Notes: generated by a model from the letters alone, not told the origin. A stretch of DNA of 64,000 nt from Metapseudomonas otitidis (GCF_900111835.1 NZ_FOJP01000005.1:186001-250000), one strand, 5' to 3'; positions 8,384 through 17,909 are shown, counted from the stretch's first letter. Program-made: numbers and translations.

Positions 8384-11233
8384 ATGGCGCAGCAGTATGA
8401 ACCGGGGCAACGCTGGATCAGTGACAGCGAGGCTGAACTGGGCCTCGGAACCATCCTGACATCCGACGGGCGGCTGCTCACCGTGCTCTACCCGGCGACC
8501 GGCGAGACGCGCCAGTATGCCCTGCGCAACGCCCCGCTGACCCGCGTGCGCTTCGCTCCGGGTGACGAGATCACCCACTTCGAGGGCTGGAAGCTCACCG
8601 TGCAGGAAGTCGACGACGTCGACGGCCTGCTGGTCTACCACGGCATCACGGCCCAGAACGAAGCCCGCACCCTGCCGGAAACCCAGCTGTCCAACTTCAT
8701 CCAGTTCCGCCTGGCCAGCGACCGCCTGTTCGCCGGGCAGATCGACCCGCTGAACTGGTTCGGCCTGCGCTACCACACCCTGCAACACCAGAGCCGCCTG
8801 CTGCAATCCTCGCTGTGGGGCCTGTCCGGCGCCCGCGCCCAGCCCATCGCCCACCAGCTGCACATCGCCCGCGAAGTGGCCGACCGCATCGCGCCCCGCG
8901 TCCTGCTGGCCGACGAAGTGGGCCTGGGCAAGACCATCGAGGCCGGCCTGGTGATCCACCGCCAGCTGCTCTCCGGGCGCGCCAGCCGGGTGCTGATCCT
9001 GGTCCCGGAGAACCTCCAGCACCAGTGGCTGGTGGAGATGCGCCGCCGCTTCAACCTGCAGGTTGCGCTGTTCGACGCCGAGCGCTTCGCCGAGAGCGAT
9101 GCCAGCAACCCCTTCGAGGATGCCCAGCTCGCCCTGGTGTCCCTGGAATGGCTGAAGGACAGCGAGCGCGCCCAGGATGCCGCCTTCGCCGCCGGCTGGG
9201 ACCTGCTGGTGGTGGACGAAGCCCACCACCTGGTCTGGCACCCCGAGCACGCCAGCGACGAGTACCGCCTGGTGGAGCAACTGGCCGAGGTCATCCCCGG
9301 CGTCCTGCTGCTGACCGCGACCCCGGAGCAACTGGGGCAGGAAAGCCACTTCGCGCGCCTGCGCCTGCTGGACCGCAACCGCTTCCATGACCTAGAAGCC
9401 TTCCGTGCCGAGAGCGCCCACTATCGCCCCATCGCCGAAGCGGTGCAGGAGCTGCTGGACGAGGGCCGCCTGTCCGCCGAAGCGCGGGCCACCATCGCCA
9501 ACTTCCTCGGCAGCGAAGGCGAAACCCTTCTGGCCGCCGTCGCCGAAGGCGACAGCGACGCCTCCGCACGCCTGGTGCGCGAGCTGCTGGACCGCCACGG
9601 CACCGGTCGCCTGCTGTTCCGCAACACCCGCGCCGCCGTCCAGGGCTTCCCCGAGCGCCAGCTGCACCCCTACCCGCTGCCCAACCCCAGCGAATACATG
9701 GAGCTGCCGGTGGGCGACCACCCGGACCTGTACCCCGAGGTCAGCTTCCAGGCCCAGCAGGGCGAGGTCGACGACAGCGAGCGCTGGTGGCGCTTCGACC
9801 CCCGTGTCGAGTGGCTGATCGACACCCTGAAGATGCTGAAGAAGTTCAAGGTGCTGGTGATCTGCGCCCATGCCGAGACCGCCCTCGACCTGGAAGACGC
9901 CCTGCGCGTGCGCTCCGGCATTCCCGCCACCGTGTTCCACGAAGGCATGAGCATCCTCGAGCGCGACCGCGCCGCGGCCTACTTCGCCGACGAGGAATTC
10001 GGCGCCCAGGTGCTGATCTGCTCCGAGATCGGCTCCGAAGGCCGCAACTTCCAGTTCGCCCACCACCTGGTGCTGTTCGACCTGCCGGCCCACCCGGACC
10101 TGCTGGAACAGCGCATCGGCCGCCTCGACCGGATCGGCCAGAAGCACACCATCCAGCTGCACGTGCCCTACCTGGAGAACAGCCCCCAGGAGCGCCTGTT
10201 CCAGTGGTACGACCGCGCGCTGAACGCCTTCCTCGCCACCTGCCCCACCGGCAACGCCCTGCAGCACCAGTTCGGCCCGCGCCTGCTGCCGCTGCTGGAA
10301 GACGCCGACGAAGACACCTGGGGTGCGCTGCTGAGCGAAGCCGAAGCCGAGCGCAAGCGCCTGGAAAGCGAGATGCATTCCGGCCGCGACCGCCTGCTGG
10401 AGCTGAACTCCAACGGCGGCGGTGAAGGCCGTGCGCTGGTCGAGGCCATCCTCGAGCAGGACGACGAGTTCGCCCTGCCGATCTACATGGAGTCCCTGCT
10501 CGACGCCTTCGGCATCGACAGTGAGGACCACTCCGAGAACGCCCTGGTGCTCAAGCCCGGCGAGAAGATGCTCGACGCCGGCTTCCCCCTGGGCGACGAC
10601 GAAGGCGTGACCATCACCTACGACCGCAACCAGGCCCTGTCCCGCGAGGACATGCAGTTCCTCACCTGGGAGCACCCCATGGTCCAGGGCGGCATGGACC
10701 TGGTGCTGTCCGGCTCCATGGGCAACACCGCCGTCGCGCTGATCAAGAACAAGGCCCTCAAGCCCGGCACCGTGCTGCTGGAGCTGCTCTACGTGAGCGA
10801 GGTGGTGGCGCCGCGCAGCCTGCAGCTGAGCCGCTTCCTGCCGCCGGCCGCGCTGCGCTGCCTGCTGGACGCCAACGGCAACGACCTGGCCTCCAAGGTG
10901 GCCTTCGACACCCTCAACGACCAGCTGGAAAGCGTGCCGCGCGGCAGTGCCAACAAGTTCGTCCAGGCCCAGCGCGACGTGCTCGCGGCACAGATCCAGG
11001 TCGCCGAAACCAAGATCCGCCCGCGCCACGACGCCCGCGTGGCCGAGGCCACCAAGCGCCTCGCGGCCGAGCTGGAGGAAGAACTGGCGCGCCTGGAAGC
11101 GCTCAAGGCGGTCAACCCCAGCGTCCGCGACAGCGAGATCGAGGCCCTGCGCCGTCAGCGCGAAGAAGGCCTGGCGCTGATGGAGAAGGCCGCGCTGCGG
11201 CTGGAGTCCATCCGGGTACTGGTCGCCGGCTAA
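8384..11233 (+). CDS. rapA: RNA polymerase-associated SWI2/SNF2 ATPase RapA (HepA)
   Basis: Binds RNA polymerase and uses ATP to recycle it after transcription. The 949-residue length matches the family (about 950-968). N-terminal Tudor-like domains (about 1-110) precede the Snf2 ATPase: motif [12 protein letters not shown] near residue 185, DEAHHL near 280, [12 protein letters not shown] near 310. The helicase C lobe has [13 protein letters not shown] and motif [13 protein letters not shown] near 580, followed by the Rap-specific C-terminal region. ATG at 8384 ([13 protein letters not shown]) follows GGGAG; the open frame upstream is not used. Called hepA in P. aeruginosa. Confidence 0.96.
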   Translation: MAQQYEPGQRWISDSEAELGLGTILTSDGRLLTVLYPATGETRQYALRNAPLTRVRFAPGDEITHFEGWKLTVQEVDDVDGLLVYHGITAQNEARTLPETQLSNFIQFRLASDRLFAGQIDPLNWFGLRYHTLQHQSRLLQSSLWGLSGARAQPIAHQLHIAREVADRIAPRVLLADEVGLGKTIEAGLVIHRQLLSGRASRVLILVPENLQHQWLVEMRRRFNLQVALFDAERFAESDASNPFEDAQLALVSLEWLKDSERAQDAAFAAGWDLLVVDEAHHLVWHPEHASDEYRLVEQLAEVIPGVLLLTATPEQLGQESHFARLRLLDRNRFHDLEAFRAESAHYRPIAEAVQELLDEGRLSAEARATIANFLGSEGETLLAAVAEGDSDASARLVRELLDRHGTGRLLFRNTRAAVQGFPERQLHPYPLPNPSEYMELPVGDHPDLYPEVSFQAQQGEVDDSERWWRFDPRVEWLIDTLKMLKKFKVLVICAHAETALDLEDALRVRSGIPATVFHEGMSILERDRAAAYFADEEFGAQVLICSEIGSEGRNFQFAHHLVLFDLPAHPDLLEQRIGRLDRIGQKHTIQLHVPYLENSPQERLFQWYDRALNAFLATCPTGNALQHQFGPRLLPLLEDADEDTWGALLSEAEAERKRLESEMHSGRDRLLELNSNGGGEGRALVEAILEQDDEFALPIYMESLLDAFGIDSEDHSENALVLKPGEKMLDAGFPLGDDEGVTITYDRNQALSREDMQFLTWEHPMVQGGMDLVLSGSMGNTAVALIKNKALKPGTVLLELLYVSEVVAPRSLQLSRFLPPAALRCLLDANGNDLASKVAFDTLNDQLESVPRGSANKFVQAQRDVLAAQIQVAETKIRPRHDARVAEATKRLAAELEEELARLEALKAVNPSVRDSEIEALRRQREEGLALMEKAALRLESIRVLVAG

Positions 11234-11246
11234 GCAAACCCCGCCC

Positions 11247-11278
11247 ACGAAAAAGCGCGCCTCGGCGCGCTTTTTCGT
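11247..11278. terminator. Bidirectional terminator between rapA and MFS gene
   Basis: A perfect 14-bp stem (11247-11260 with 11265-11278) with a CTCG loop and five A on one side, five T on the other, so it can end transcription in both directions. It lies between convergent genes. Confidence 0.93.
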
Positions 11279-11288
11279 TTCTGCGGTA

Positions 11289-12626
11289 TCAGGCCAGCGC
11301 GGCCTGCCCCGCCGGCTGCTGCCCCTCGCGCATGCGCCGGGCGTCCCGCCCGAAGCAGCGCGCTGCCTGGAACAGGGCCAGGGTGGTCAGCCCCAGGGCT
11401 ACCGGGATCAGGTACATGGCATCGTGCAGGCCCACGGCCTTGAAGGCCTCGGTCATCTCGCTGGCACCGGCGGCATACATCGCCGCATGGGCGAAGTGGT
11501 CCGACAGCAGCCCCACCACCACCGGCCCCAGGCCACCGCCCAGCAGGTAGAGGCCGGCGAAGAACAGCGCCATGGCCGTGGCCCGCAGGCGCGGCTCCAC
11601 CACGTCCTGGATGGCGGTGTAGACGCAGGTGTAGAAGGTGTAGGCGAACAGCCAGCCGATGCTGAACACGCCCACGAACACCCCCACCTCGATGCGCCCG
11701 GAGAACAGCGCGAAGCCGGTGGCCAGGGTCGCCACCAGCAGGCTGCCGGTGGCCAGCAGCAGGCGGCCGCGCTCGGACTTCTCGTGGGCCTTGTCCGCCA
11801 GCCAGCCGCCCAGGGTCAAACCGACCAGCCCGGTGAGGCCGGCGATGATGCCGGTGGCGACGGCAGCCCCCTGCAGGGACATCAGGAAGTAGCGCTGCAG
11901 CATCGGCACCATGAACGAGTTGCAGGCGTAGGTGGCGAAGTTGAAGGTCAGCCCCGCCAGGGTCAGCCACCAGAAGGTGCGGATCGACAGCACCCGGCGC
12001 AGCGGGCGGTCCAGCGGCGTCTGGTCCTGGGTGCGGTTGTCGGCGGCGCCGCGCTGCGGCTCCTTGATGAAGAACATGAACACCGCGAGGATCAGCCCCG
12101 GAATCGCCGCGATGACGAAGGGCGCCCGCCAGCTGCCGAAGGCCTGCACCATCGCACCGATGGTGAAGAAGGCCAGCAGCAGCCCCAGCGGCAGGCCGAG
12201 CATGAACAGGCCCATGGCGCGGGCGCGCTTGTTCGGCGGGAACAGGTCGCCGATCAGCGAGTTGGCCGCCGGGGCATAACTGGCTTCGCCGATGCCGATC
12301 CCCATGCGGATCAGCAGGAAGCTCCAGAAATTCCACGCCAGGGCGTTCACCGCCGTCAGCCCGCTCCACACCGCCAGGCCCCAGCCCATGATCTTCTTCC
12401 GCGAGCCGGTGTCGGCCATGCGCCCGAGGGGCAGGCCGGCCACGGCGTAGACCAGGGTGAAGGCGGTGCCGATCAGCCCCAGCTGGAAGTCACTCAGGCT
12501 CCACTCGTGGCGCACCGGCTCGATGATGATCGCGGGGATGGTGCGATCGAAGAAGTTGAACAGGTTGGCCAGGAACAACAGGAACAGCACGCGCCAGGCA
12601 TTGGCCGCTTGCGGAGAAGGCTGCAT
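11289..12626 (-). CDS. MFS transporter
   Basis: A 445-residue inner-membrane permease with 12 predicted helices in two bundles. The major facilitator signature between helices 2 and 3 is visible as LPLGRMADTGSRKKIMGWG, and the second-half equivalent as GGWLADKAHEKSERGRLLL. The N-terminus NLFNFFDRTIPAIIIEPV resembles the spinster-like/ACS-type branch, whose substrates include lipids, dicarboxylates and aromatic acids; none is indicated here. ATG at 12626 starts just before helix 1; longer frames upstream would add an unlikely charged leader. It is divergent from nbdA. Confidence 0.85.
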   Translation of the reverse strand: MQPSPQAANAWRVLFLLFLANLFNFFDRTIPAIIIEPVRHEWSLSDFQLGLIGTAFTLVYAVAGLPLGRMADTGSRKKIMGWGLAVWSGLTAVNALAWNFWSFLLIRMGIGIGEASYAPAANSLIGDLFPPNKRARAMGLFMLGLPLGLLLAFFTIGAMVQAFGSWRAPFVIAAIPGLILAVFMFFIKEPQRGAADNRTQDQTPLDRPLRRVLSIRTFWWLTLAGLTFNFATYACNSFMVPMLQRYFLMSLQGAAVATGIIAGLTGLVGLTLGGWLADKAHEKSERGRLLLATGSLLVATLATGFALFSGRIEVGVFVGVFSIGWLFAYTFYTCVYTAIQDVVEPRLRATAMALFFAGLYLLGGGLGPVVVGLLSDHFAHAAMYAAGASEMTEAFKAVGLHDAMYLIPVALGLTTLALFQAARCFGRDARRMREGQQPAGQAALA

Positions 12627-12852
12627 GGGTCGGTCTCTTTGTTGTTGGTGACCCGGCAGACCGCCTGCCGGGCTTGTAAGGCCGAATCTAGAGGCTCGCC
12701 TTGCGGCTGTCTGCGAACATTCGCGCTGGTTATGGCGAACGATGGCGCCCTCCCCGACCACTCGTCGTCCGGCGCCCGGCAGCCGTGGCGGGTGGATGGG
12801 GCTGGCCGATACTCAAACGGATCGGCACGCCCCGTCGCGGAGGCAACAGGCA

Positions 12853-15018
12853 ATGGAATGGCTCGGGTTGCGCATCAGCAACGAACTCCCCGAGGGACAG
12901 GTGCGCCTGCTGGACTGCACCCACAACGGCTGGCTGGTGCTGCTGGCCTTCCTGGTGGCGAGCGCCGCCGCCTACACCGCGCTGAGCATGGGCGAGCGCG
13001 TGGCCAACGTGGCCGACCCGGCAGCCCGACGACGCTGGTACTGGATCGGCGCGCTGTGCCTGGGCGGCGGCATATGGTCCATGCACTTCATCGCCATGCT
13101 CGCCTTCGAAGCGCCGGTGGTGCTGCATTACGACGCCCTGGTGACTGCCCTCTCCCTGCTGGTGGTGATCGGCGTCTCCCTGGCGACGATGCGCACCCTG
13201 GGTCACCCGCAACTGGGGCCCCGGCACTACCTGGCCGGCTCGCTGACCCTGGGCCTGGGCATCGCCTGCATGCATTACACCGGCATGGCGGCGATCCGCT
13301 CGGAAGCCACCCAGACCTACCGCCCCGAGCTGTTCATGCTCTCCATCGACGTGGCCGTGGTCACCAGCCTGGTGGCGCTGATGCTGGCGGTGTTCTTCCG
13401 TGGCCGCGACGACAGCCTCAACCACCGCCTGCGCATCCCGGCCAGCTTGGTGATGGGCGGGGCCATCGTTTCCATGCATTTCACCGGCATGTGGGCGCTG
13501 GAGCTGACCGTGCCCCCCGGCATCGAACTGCACCTGCAGCCCCCCGCGCAGAACCTGGCGATGGCCGTGAGCGTCGGACTGATCGCCTTCCTCAGCCTGT
13601 TCTTCGGCCTCGGCGCCGCCTGGGCCGATCGCCAGTTGCAGCGCCGCGACCAGGACCTGGAGCGCGTCGGCAGCCTGCTCAAGCAACTGGACCAGGCCAA
13701 GGCGGTGTTGCAGAAAGTCGCCCATGTCGACCCGCTGACCAACCTGCCCAACCGCCGGGCCTTCAACGAGGTGTTCGCCGAGCGGCTGGCGATCCACGGC
13801 CGCACCCGGCAGTCGCTGGCGGTGATGTTCCTCGACATCGACCACTTCAAGCGGATCAACGACAGCCTCGGCCACGATGCCGGCGATGCCCTGCTCAAGG
13901 CCGTGGCCGAGCGCATTGCCGCGATGCTGCGGGACGAGGACCTGATCGCCCGGCTGGGCGGCGACGAGTTCTGCATCCTCGCCGGCCTGCACCGCCCGGA
14001 AGAGGCACGGGTGCTGGCCCAGCGGGTGATGCAGGCGCTCAAGGAGCCCATCGAGCTGGCCGGACGGAAGATGGTGATGACCACCAGCATCGGCATCAGC
14101 CTGTTCCCCGAGGACGGCGAGAGCTGCGAGGAACTGCTCAAGCACGCGGACCTGGCGCTGTACCAATCCAAGGGCAGCGGCCGCAACAACCTGCACTTCT
14201 TCAGCCGCCACCTGAAGCACAAGGCCACCGTCGAGTTGCAGCTGGAGGAAGAGCTGCGCCGCGCCCTGGCCGAAGACCGTGAGCTGGAGCTGCATTACCA
14301 GCCCATCCTCGCCCTGGCCGGCAACCGCCTGGGCAAGCTGGAGGCCCTGGTGCGCTGGCGTCATCCGCAGCATGGCCTGCTGACGCCGGACCGGTTCGTC
14401 GGCATTGCCGAGGCCAACGGCTTCATCACCGAGCTGGACGCCTGGGTGCTGCGCCGTGCCTGCCGCGAGCTGGCAGAGCTGGGGCACGACGGCCTGCGGG
14501 TGGCGGTCAACTGCTCGGCCCTGAACCTGTGCCAGGACGAACTCGCAGACCGCGTGGCCGAGGCCCTGGCCTTGTCGGGGCTGGCCGCCAACCGGCTGGA
14601 ACTGGAGGTGACCGAGAACGCGCTGATGAGCAACGTCAACCAGGCCTTGCGCCTGCTGCAGCGCATCCGCGACCAGGGGGTGGCCGTCTCCATCGACGAC
14701 TTCGGCACCGGCTATTCGTCCCTGGCCTACCTCAAGCGCCTGCCGCTGGACACGCTGAAGATCGACCGCTGCTTCATCCAGGACCTGCCCCACGCCCACG
14801 CGGACATGGAGATCGTCCAGGCCATCATCGGCATGGCCCGCACCCTGCGCCTGCAGGTGGTGGCCGAAGGGGTGGAAAGCGAGGCGCAGCTGGAGTTGCT
14901 GCGCGGGCTGGGCTGCGACTTCATCCAGGGCTACCTGCTGAGTCGCCCCCGATTGCTGGCGGACCTGCGTCCGCTGCTGGAGGAGTGGGGCGAGGGGCCG
15001 GCCCTCAACTTCGCCTGA
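12853..15018 (+). CDS. nbdA: MHYT-GGDEF-EAL cyclic-di-GMP signalling protein (NbdA-like)
   Basis: A membrane-bound cyclic-di-GMP enzyme. The N-terminal MHYT sensor (seven helices, about 25-260) carries the three His motifs MHFIAM (77), MHYTGM (140) and MHFTGM (208), thought to bind copper and sense NO/O2. The GGDEF domain (about 295-455) has an intact GGDEF at 369 and an inhibitory I-site RDED five residues before it. The EAL domain (about 475-715) keeps EALVRW (497), the TEN, DDFGTG and EGVE motifs needed for phosphodiesterase activity. ATG at 12853 has GGAGG upstream; two earlier ATGs at 12742 and 12796 lack one. Position after rapA matches nbdA of P. aeruginosa, whose GGDEF is degenerate (AGDEF) as I recall. 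Confidence 0.88.
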   Translation: MEWLGLRISNELPEGQVRLLDCTHNGWLVLLAFLVASAAAYTALSMGERVANVADPAARRRWYWIGALCLGGGIWSMHFIAMLAFEAPVVLHYDALVTALSLLVVIGVSLATMRTLGHPQLGPRHYLAGSLTLGLGIACMHYTGMAAIRSEATQTYRPELFMLSIDVAVVTSLVALMLAVFFRGRDDSLNHRLRIPASLVMGGAIVSMHFTGMWALELTVPPGIELHLQPPAQNLAMAVSVGLIAFLSLFFGLGAAWADRQLQRRDQDLERVGSLLKQLDQAKAVLQKVAHVDPLTNLPNRRAFNEVFAERLAIHGRTRQSLAVMFLDIDHFKRINDSLGHDAGDALLKAVAERIAAMLRDEDLIARLGGDEFCILAGLHRPEEARVLAQRVMQALKEPIELAGRKMVMTTSIGISLFPEDGESCEELLKHADLALYQSKGSGRNNLHFFSRHLKHKATVELQLEEELRRALAEDRELELHYQPILALAGNRLGKLEALVRWRHPQHGLLTPDRFVGIAEANGFITELDAWVLRRACRELAELGHDGLRVAVNCSALNLCQDELADRVAEALALSGLAANRLELEVTENALMSNVNQALRLLQRIRDQGVAVSIDDFGTGYSSLAYLKRLPLDTLKIDRCFIQDLPHAHADMEIVQAIIGMARTLRLQVVAEGVESEAQLELLRGLGCDFIQGYLLSRPRLLADLRPLLEEWGEGPALNFA

Positions 15019-15033
15019 GGCCGGCCCATTCGG

Positions 15034-15813
15034 TCACGCGGCCTTGAAGCGCGGCAACCAGTCGAGCCCGTCGCGGGTCGACCCGCCGGGGCGATACTCG
15101 GCGCCCAACCAGCCGGCGTATCCCACCTCGGCCAGGGCGGCGAGCGCCGGGGCGAAATCCAGCTCACCACTGCCAGGGGCGCCGCGTCCGGGGTGGTCGG
15201 CGAACTGCACATGGCCGATGGCGTCGCCCAGCAGGCGGATGGCCACGACCGGGTCCAGTTGCTGGCGGGCCAGGTGATAGAGGTCCAGCTGGGCGGCGAA
15301 GTTGGGGCTTTCCACCGAGCGCACCAGCTCCAGCAACTGCTCGGGGGTGTTGATGAGGAAGCCCGGCATGTCGAAGGGGTTGATCGCCTCGGCCAGCACC
15401 TGGATGCCCAGCGGGTGGAAGGTGTCGGCGGCCTTGCGCAGGTTGGCCACCAGCGTGGCCAGCGCCTCGGGTCGCGACACGCCATTGGCCAGGCGCCCGG
15501 GCAGTACGTTGACGCACTGCGGCTGCACCAGCGCGGCGTAGGTGTAGGCATGGCGCAGGGCGGCGTCTAAGGCGTCCTGGTGGGCCGGCACGGCAGCCAG
15601 CCCGGCGCCGCCCTGCATCAGGTCGCCGGCGGGCAGGTTGATGAGCACCAGCGGCAGGCCGGCCTGGTCCAGGGCGGCCTTCAGCTCGCCGGCAGGCAGC
15701 TCGTAGGGGAACTGGATCTCCACGCCGTCGAAACCCGCCTCGGCGGCAGCGCCGATGCGTTCGATCAGGGGCAGCTCGGTGAACAGCAGCGACAGGTTGG
15801 CGGAAACCTTCAT
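15034..15813 (-). CDS. Hydroxypyruvate isomerase family TIM-barrel protein
   Basis: A 259-residue TIM-barrel enzyme of the Hyi/OtnI family, which interconverts hydroxypyruvate with tartronate semialdehyde, or 2-oxo-tetronates. Family features: MKVSANLSLLFTELPLIERI start, EAGFDGVEIQFPYE (metal/substrate Glu on strand 2), and QLDLYHLAR and HVQFADHPGR in the second half. The start at 15813 overlaps the stop of the upstream dehydrogenase (ATGA), so both work together. With no glyoxylate carboligase gene nearby, an OtnI-type role in tetronate use is as likely as Hyi. Confidence 0.8.
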   Translation of the reverse strand: MKVSANLSLLFTELPLIERIGAAAEAGFDGVEIQFPYELPAGELKAALDQAGLPLVLINLPAGDLMQGGAGLAAVPAHQDALDAALRHAYTYAALVQPQCVNVLPGRLANGVSRPEALATLVANLRKAADTFHPLGIQVLAEAINPFDMPGFLINTPEQLLELVRSVESPNFAAQLDLYHLARQQLDPVVAIRLLGDAIGHVQFADHPGRGAPGSGELDFAPALAALAEVGYAGWLGAEYRPGGSTRDGLDWLPRFKAA

Positions 15814-16694
15814 GGGTGCTCCTCTCGGTAGAGTTCGATCAGGGTCGCGGGGTCGCGCTCCAGGTTGCCCTGGCTGCCATGCAGGCGCATGAGCTGCGCG
15901 GCGAGCCCGCTCATGGGGGTGGCGCTGCCCTCCTCGCGGGACAGGCGGGTGGCGGTGTCCAGGTCCTTGAGCAAAGTGCGGACATGCCATTTGACCGGCT
16001 CGAAGCAGCTTTCGGCCATCTGCGGCGCCAGGATCTGCAAGGGCCGCGAGTCGGCGAAGCCGCCAGCCAGTGCCGGTGCCAGCAGGCTGGCATCGACCCC
16101 GGCCTTCTCCGCCAGGGCCACCACCTCGGCAATCACCAGGGCATTGCAGGCGACGATCATCTGGTTGCAGACCTTGGTCACCTGGCCGGCACCGACCTCG
16201 CCCATACGCGTCAGACGCTGCCCCAGGTGCGCGAGCACGGGGCGCACCCGCTCCACATCCTCCTCGCGGCCACCGGCCATGATCGCCAGGGTGCCGGCCT
16301 CGGCACCCGGGGTGCCACCGGAAACCGGTGCATCGATCCAGTGCACGCCGGTACGTCGCTCCAGTTCGGCGGCCATCTCGCGGGTCGCCGCCGGTTCGAG
16401 GCTGGAGAAGTCCACCAGCACCTGCCCGGCCCGCGCCCCTTCCACCACGCCGCCCGGCCCGAACACCACCTCACGCACCACGGCCGTGTCGGCCAGGCAG
16501 AGCATGAGAATGTCGGCCTCGGTACACAGCTCGGCCGGGGTTTCGGCACGGCGTGCACCGAGCTCCAGCAGGGGTGTGCATTTGTCGGGAGTCCGGTTCC
16601 AGACCGTGAGGGGGAAGCCGGCGGCCAGCAGGCGGCGGGTCATCGGCAGGCCCATGAGGCCGATGCCGGCGAAGGCGATGCGGGGTAACGACAT
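15810..16694 (-). CDS. Beta-hydroxyacid dehydrogenase, 2-hydroxy-3-oxopropionate reductase-like
   Basis: A 294-residue NAD(P)-dependent reductase of the 3-hydroxyisobutyrate dehydrogenase family. The Rossmann motif GIGLMGLPM is at about residue 10, the substrate motif DAPVSGGTPGAEAGTL at about 119, and the catalytic Lys lies in GAGQVTKVCNQMI at about 170. NRT after the second strand suggests NADP preference. ATG at 16694 follows GGAG. It is coupled to the isomerase downstream; together they would pass hydroxypyruvate/tartronate semialdehyde to glycerate, or act on L-threonate-type acids. Closest named type is GlxR/GarR, but LtnD-like activity cannot be excluded. Confidence 0.82.
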   Translation of the reverse strand: MSLPRIAFAGIGLMGLPMTRRLLAAGFPLTVWNRTPDKCTPLLELGARRAETPAELCTEADILMLCLADTAVVREVVFGPGGVVEGARAGQVLVDFSSLEPAATREMAAELERRTGVHWIDAPVSGGTPGAEAGTLAIMAGGREEDVERVRPVLAHLGQRLTRMGEVGAGQVTKVCNQMIVACNALVIAEVVALAEKAGVDASLLAPALAGGFADSRPLQILAPQMAESCFEPVKWHVRTLLKDLDTATRLSREEGSATPMSGLAAQLMRLHGSQGNLERDPATLIELYREEHP

Positions 16695-16781
16695 GCTGAG
16701 CTCCAGTCGGGCGGAAGCGCCTATCTTAACCGGCTGCCCAGGCCGTGCACCGCCCCGGAAATCGGTGTGTCACCCAGCAGG

Positions 16782-16802
16782 AAAAATGCACCTCAACGGT
16801 GC
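16782..16802 (-). terminator. Second of two tandem minus-strand hairpins
   Basis: Stem GCACC/GGTGC (16788-16792 with 16798-16802) followed on the minus strand by five consecutive T. It lies just beyond the larger hairpin at 16813 and would act as a back-up terminator for the DUF5064-like gene. Confidence 0.55.
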
Positions 16803-16812
16803 GAAAAGGTAA

Positions 16813-16837
16813 CGGTGCGCACCAGGAGTGCGCACCG
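16813..16837 (-). terminator. Hairpin terminator after DUF5064-like gene
   Basis: A perfect 10-bp stem (16813-16822 with 16828-16837), 5-base loop, starting 8 bp past the stop of the minus-strand gene; the run after it on that strand is TTACCTTTTC, moderately T-rich. Confidence 0.6.
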
Positions 16838-16844
16838 ATATGGG

Positions 16845-17213
16845 TCAGAGGCCGTCCTTCTGCAGGTGATCCAGGTTCACCGGCTCGCCGGGTTCCGCCC
16901 CCAGCTTCTGACGGATGTCCTCGAACATCGCATCGAACTCCTGGTGGTTGTGCACGATCGGCCCGACGCTGGTGTGCAGCCCGTGCTTGTTGGCAATGCG
17001 GGTGGCGACGCTGGCGAAGTTGAAGGCGGTGTCCCGGTGCAGCTCGAAGGTTTCCTCGAAGCTCACGCCATTGATCACGCCCACCATGCGGAAGTGCAGC
17101 ATGGTGCCTTCCTCCGCATCACGCCGGACCTCGTAATAGAGGTCGATGGAGAACTCCGGCTGGTTGGGCAGCCCGGGAATGCTGGCACGGTGCAGGTGGC
17201 CGGGTTCGAACAT
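16845..17213 (-). CDS. Small conserved Pseudomonas protein (DUF5064-like)
   Basis: A 122-residue soluble protein starting MFEPGHLHRASIPGLP. It looks like an alpha/beta domain: antiparallel strands (FSIDLYYEVR, TMLHFRMVGVING, VSFEETFEL) then a helix and a C-terminal charged end. No catalytic motif can be named. It resembles the Pseudomonas-restricted DUF5064 family as I remember it. ATG at 17213 follows AAGGAG by 8 bases. Transcribed alone and ended by two hairpins. Confidence 0.75.
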   Translation of the reverse strand: MFEPGHLHRASIPGLPNQPEFSIDLYYEVRRDAEEGTMLHFRMVGVINGVSFEETFELHRDTAFNFASVATRIANKHGLHTSVGPIVHNHQEFDAMFEDIRQKLGAEPGEPVNLDHLQKDGL

Positions 17214-17282
17214 GGTGAAGCTCCTTGAGAGACGAACGGGGTGGAAGGAGTCTAGACGGCCTTTGCCGGCAGGCCGCAGCCC

Positions 17283-17600
17283 TCAGTGACGGGCCGGTGC
17301 CTCCAGGCGCTCCTGCACCAGCACCCAGGGCGCCACCACCACGGCCCAGAGGGTGGGGTCACGCTCCAGCAGGTCGCGTGCCCGGGCCTCTTCCACGCGC
17401 TCCAGCTTGCCGGCCTGCAGCAGCGCCGCGACCTGGGGCTTGTCGTCCTCGGCCACGGCCAGGGCGACGCCGACCAGATCCTCCTGACCCTCGACCCAGA
17501 GCAGTTGCCCACGGGCGAAGAAGGGCTGCAGCTCCTCCCAGGTGATGGCGGCGGTTTCGCCGAGCAGCTTGGCATAGAGGGTGCTTGAGGATTCGTTCAT
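17283..17600 (-). CDS. DUF2288 family protein
   Basis: A 105-residue soluble protein with the family landmarks LYAKLLGETAAITWEEL, FFARGQLLWV, AEDDKPQVAALL and LWAVVVAPWVLVQERLE. Likely all-helical. Function unknown; found in many proteobacteria and cyanobacteria. ATG at 17600 gives the usual family N-terminus; the frame is open 14 codons further upstream but without a better ribosome site. Divergent from braC across a 309-bp region. Confidence 0.8.
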   Translation of the reverse strand: MNESSSTLYAKLLGETAAITWEELQPFFARGQLLWVEGQEDLVGVALAVAEDDKPQVAALLQAGKLERVEEARARDLLERDPTLWAVVVAPWVLVQERLEAPARH

Positions 17601-17909
17601 GGCTTGCTCTGAGTGGGAAAGTAACGGTTGCAGGGCGGGCAATGATAACCAACGCCCGTCATCTTGTTCACAAGTGCAGCCAGACGCTTCCTGCGTCCTT
17701 CAGGGCACGCCGTATTTCTATACGTTTGTTGCGATTAGGCGACATAGGAACATTCCGCACCCTCCTGTCGGCTTTTCAAGCCGCAAATCGGCACTCTACA
17801 CTGTACCGGTACAGTTGCCGCAGGACTCGGCGGGGTGACAAAAAGGACCCTGTCCTCTGCTTTCAGGCAACCAGGACAACAACAACGATAAACATACGAG
17901 TGGAGCACT
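17601..17909 (+). promoter_or_regulatory. braC upstream region with perfect 16-bp palindrome
   Basis: This 309-bp gap holds no gene. ACTGTACCGGTACAGT at 17800-17815 is a perfect palindrome, typical of an operator for a dimeric repressor. It overlaps a -10-like TACACT (17797-17802), with a weak TTTCAA 17 bp upstream as the -35. This would place the operator over the promoter of braC, with a leader of about 100 nt. It is not a LexA box (those are CTG-N10-CAG; here the interval is 8). The regulator is unknown. Confidence 0.55.

Noticed and set aside
17800-17815. Palindrome at braC read as a LexA (SOS) box
   Set aside because: LexA sites need CTG-N10-CAG; here the interval between CTG and CAG is 8, and the spacer is not AT-rich.
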